Origin: Coniferiporia sulphurascens
Lineage: Eukaryota > Basidiomycota > Agaricomycetes > Hymenochaetales > Hymenochaetaceae
Direction: 5' to 3'
NCBI GenBank assembly: GCA_002794785.1
Contig: NBBA01000002.1
Location: 124,001 to 188,000 of the forward strand
Length of the DNA: 64,000 nucleotides
The position numbers were made by a program, and so were the translations under genes. Below, in pieces: positions 60,687 to 64,000 of the stretch; the first letter of the stretch is position 1; every line of letters starts with the position of its first letter. A model generated the notes under the pieces. The model was not told the DNA's origin. It saw only the letters and a program-made list of their open reading frames with translations, and made no database searches.

Positions 60687-63572
60687 CTAGCCAGTATAAT
60701 ATCTTTGGCTCATACAGAAACTTGAGCAGTAATTCCTGTGTTGACAACTCCATATCATTCAAGCCAGAAGTTTCAAAATGATTCATCCAGTACATGCAGC
60801 TGTACTGAAGATACTGTGGAATGCATCTGGATATCCTGTCTGCAATTTCTGGGATGCTGTCATTTTCAATATAGGATGACTCTAAACCACATATGTTGAA
60901 TTTCAAGCCAGAATGCATTATTTCAAGGCACTTCCTGCCCATGACAAAGTCTAGATGAGCTGATCCAATCCCATTTGTTCCAGTTTGTAACTGGTTGCTA
61001 ATGAAATCAAGGAAAGACGGATGGCAAACACGAACAGGTCGACCCTTCTGCTCATCCCTGTATAATACAGCTTGTAGTCTGTCAATAGTGACCTTGACTG
61101 CATCATAATTTGCATCTTGGTATATAGCAGAGACAAAATGGAGGATAGCATCATCTGCAATGGGTCTGTTTTTGGATGCATGGGCAATGACACCAAGTAT
61201 GGCTTCCACAATCTGAGCATTATCTTGTCCAACAGAAGCACCCTTTACAACAGTGTCATAAAGTCCGTCCAATGTGGACCCCCTTGATGTCGGCATCAAT
61301 ATGCCACTAATCGCTTTTTGCTGATCATTCTGCTCAGAAATGAATTTGAAGACAGTGCTTGTCCAGATAAAGAGACCTGATGCTTTGGAAGCAAGGGAGG
61401 TAATCTGCCCCTTTGAAAGACTAATTGCGAAATCATCTGCACAGGACTCCGTATATTGCAAAATATCCTGTTCAACCTCTGCAGAATCAACCCCAGTGTT
61501 GAGATTGTATCGCAGGCACGAAACTGTCTCCTGAGAAAAGGCTTTTTGAAATTCAGGAAGTGGTCTGCCAGTCACAAATATCTTTAACCAGGGAACAATT
61601 CCAGACAATTTTACTAGCATCCTGGCTAAGCCGAGCCATGACTTCACCGAAGTTCCGCATTCATCAAGAGCATCAATCACCACAATTAAAGGTCTCGGTG
61701 GCACATCCATGGACTTTGAAGTCAAACTCTTCAGAGGCCCATCCATCAACAGCTCATGTTGCCATTGAACATCATTCAGTTTCAGCTCATCCGCTCCTTG
61801 AATTACAGAAAGCAGCTCCGAACGGTATCCCTTATTCCATTTGGCAAAAGAATAAGCCAGCGTAGGAATTATGTTCTCAGAGACACGGCATTCTGGATCA
61901 TCCCTCTTACAAAAGAAACATCCCAGAAGACGACGTTGCTCCTCAAACATATGACAAACAGAATGCGCAATGGAGCTCTTCCCAGACCCTGCCACTCCGT
62001 GCAACCAGAAGACCTTTGACTCAGAGTCCGCCCACTCCATGACTTGGTTAAAAACATATTCCCTCGTTCCTTCCAAGCAGCCCTTGCTAGAATAATGGGC
62101 ATTCTTCGCCACGTACAACTGTTTAAGCCGAATGTCTTCTACGTCTTCACCTGTAAAGAATTATAAGCAACTGACACAAAAAGTTATTTTGCCCCGTAAT
62201 TACCCGTTTTCGTGACAATCCTCTCTGTCATCAAAGTGGATTTCCACGTAGACACTTTGAGGTGCCAATCATAAACACCCTTCAGACGCGCGAATTCACC
62301 CTTCAGAGAATCAAATTCCTCTTTGTGAGAGATAATCAAATCCCCTGGAAGACACTTAACGTCGGGCACAATAATAGAAACAATCTCGTCTTACCTAGAT
62401 ATCCCACTTTTGAGTATTTGATGATGGACCTGGAGATGTCACAGAAAAGGTCCAACATCCGCGTAACCGTCTTCTTAACCTCGGCGTTCGGTGGCAGGTC
62501 CCGCAAAGGGTCTTCGATGAACGGCAGGAATGACAACAGCTCCTTCATCAGATCTACAGCCGCTTCGTGACACTCCTTCTGCAGCTTGCACTTCTACAGC
62601 AAGAATTAGAGATACGCAGTCAACGATTTCACTTCTAACGTCACCTCATATAACACATTGACAAGTTTGATGGCAGCGCCAACAGCAGGGTGCACCTAAC
62701 ATATTTCAGAAGATTAGTCAGGGTTATCTCGCTTCGCGAATAGACAGACTTACATCGGATGCGAGCTCAGTAAAGGGCATTAGAAAAGCCGGGACCTCGT
62801 TGACCTTGCCAAGTGACTCCAGGAAAACCTTCTTGTTCCCCACTTGACCCTTCGCTTCTTCGACAAGGACCTTGGTAAAATCGCCCGTCTTTGGAACTAT
62901 CAATAGAGGGGTTTTACACGTCACGAGTGACTCACCTGGGACACTGTCACACACGATAGTCTTAAATCGGATCCTCCCTTCTCGTCTGCGACAGATAGTA
63001 GCATGAGCATTAATATCTTTGCCGGTTCGAGCCGACACACCTGTGGCAGAATATGCGTCCTTCCCGGCAATATCCGCCGACGTGATAGCGAAGGTCGCGA
63101 AAACCTTTTTGGGAAGAGGAAAACTGTGCACCACGCGGACCAAGATAACAAAGTCCATGGATATGGAAAAGTGGCTGGGACATTTCAGCATGCGAGGACG
63201 ATAGCACCACTAATTGTCACACTCACAAATATTCCTCCAGCTCCCAGCGCAGCACATTCTCATTATTTTTGAATTCACGAGACTTGAACGAAGGGAGCGA
63301 GTCCTTGGATTTGTCTTTTAATTGGAGTTTTATGGAAATTGGATTGGGCGGACGAGTGCCCGTGAATTTGATTTCGATTGCTTTGGACAGTAGTTAGTTT
63401 AGTGTGGCTGCCGAGGTCAAGGGCACTTTGCGCACCTTTTATGTGCAAAAACCTGAGAATGCGCAGATGAGATATTTACGGTCAGAATATTTGATATCTG
63501 GGTGCAACGCGCATTGTGGACTCACTTCGGCTCGAAGTCTTCGGAGTCGAGACGATTCTCTGGTTGAGACAT
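60637..63572 (-). CDS. C2-like/NACHT NLR-type receptor, copy B (C-terminus replaced)
   Basis: Mirror copy of 31496-35014. It starts [16 protein letters not shown] at 63572. The C2-like exons include [20 protein letters not shown]. The NACHT exon (about 62118-60637) carries [20 protein letters not shown] and [10 protein letters not shown]. Compared with copy A the NACHT exon is about 96% identical at protein level. Homology ends at YWLEC (60687). From there the frame runs a dozen or so residues into inserted DNA and stops at 60637, so the copy has no WD40 or other sensor repeats. It might still make a short NACHT protein. Which copy, if either, is functional cannot be told from sequence. Confidence 0.78.
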
Positions 63573-64000
63573 GTTTGTGTTTAAGACGATATAACTAGGT
63601 GCAACCTGCGAACGAGATGATGGTGGTCAAGAGCGAGCTGCAAGAGCGTCGCTATCGGTGGGATCTCTGATGTTCCCAGGCGCAGCCAATTGCTTAGTCA
63701 TCGGAACAGTTATGTCATCCCTTGCGGACCGTCAGCCGCGCGCCTCTGGCTCTCGTTCACTGGCAGCTCACCCTCACCGCAAGCAACGTTCACCACACAT
63801 CTAGAATTAGAAACTGAGCTCTGATGCGGGGCGTCTTGTGATCTTTCTAGGCGACGTGACCAGGCGGATGCCACGGTGTACAAAGTCCTGAGGTCAGCAT
63901 AAGCAGTGGGTGACGACCACAAAGCGCACATCCGCCTGTGCTTTCGTGCGTGTCCTATAGTCGACTGGGGCTGGGCTTTATGTGGAAAACTTGAGGCTTT
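63573..64000 (-). promoter_or_regulatory. Conserved upstream region of NLR copy B
   Basis: About 95% identical by eye to 31071-31495 upstream of NLR copy A, with only a few small indels. By position it holds the promoter and 5' leader. The shared region continues past the window end. Confidence 0.5.

Larger units (their letters stand above)
56895..64000 (-). repeat. Inverted-repeat arm B (cerato-platanin + NACHT receptor), runs off window
   Basis: Reverse-complement counterpart of 31071-39292. The bases at the window's end match 31071 onward, so the repeat continues beyond 64000. Order and orientation mirror arm A: cerato-platanin (+), conserved spacer, NLR (-). An arm-specific insertion lies at 59279-60687. 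Confidence 0.85.

Overview
The window looks like genomic DNA of a filamentous basidiomycete (Agaricomycetes). The genes are split by many 50-70 bp GT-AG introns. The gene content is typical of that class: DUF6533 membrane proteins, cerato-platanins, GMC oxidoreductases, a NACHT-WD40 protein and an Spt5-like KOW protein. A nuclear tRNA-Ile (AAU) is also present. All coordinates were read by eye. Gene spans are genomic (start codon to stop codon, introns included), and some internal splice sites are approximate.

Left region, 0-31 kb. A divergent gene pair, O-methyltransferase plus DUF6533 membrane protein, occurs twice in mirror orientation (53-5018 and 20046-26051). Between the copies lie a flavin-dependent halogenase, the mRNA-export factor Rae1, an Spt5-like KOW protein and a UbiA prenyltransferase. 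A GMC (aryl-alcohol oxidase-like) oxidoreductase follows. Halogenase, two O-methyltransferases, UbiA prenyltransferase and GMC oxidase in one 30 kb stretch suggest a locus making halogenated, methylated, possibly prenylated aromatics. Rae1 and the Spt5-like gene would be passengers.

Right region, 31-64 kb. Two long homologous arms face each other (about 31.07-39.29 kb and 56.9 kb to the window end). Each carries a C2-like/NACHT receptor gene and a cerato-platanin gene. The receptor and its upstream DNA are about 95% alike between arms, while the spacer beyond it is clearly more diverged (by-eye estimates). Each receptor has lost its normal C-terminus in a different way. Copy A has three almost identical WD40 repeats with a frameshift in the second. 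In copy B a retroelement-like insertion replaces everything after the NACHT/linker region.

Between the arms (39.3-56.9 kb) lie housekeeping genes: tRNA-Ile, squalene synthase (ERG9), an RCC1-repeat/PHD-finger protein and coronin. This interval also holds a second GMC oxidoreductase, a hypothetical gene whose fragment recurs near arm A, and gene debris.

The overall pattern is conserved core genes interleaved with mirror-image duplicated accessory genes for metabolism, immune-type receptors and secreted cell-wall proteins.
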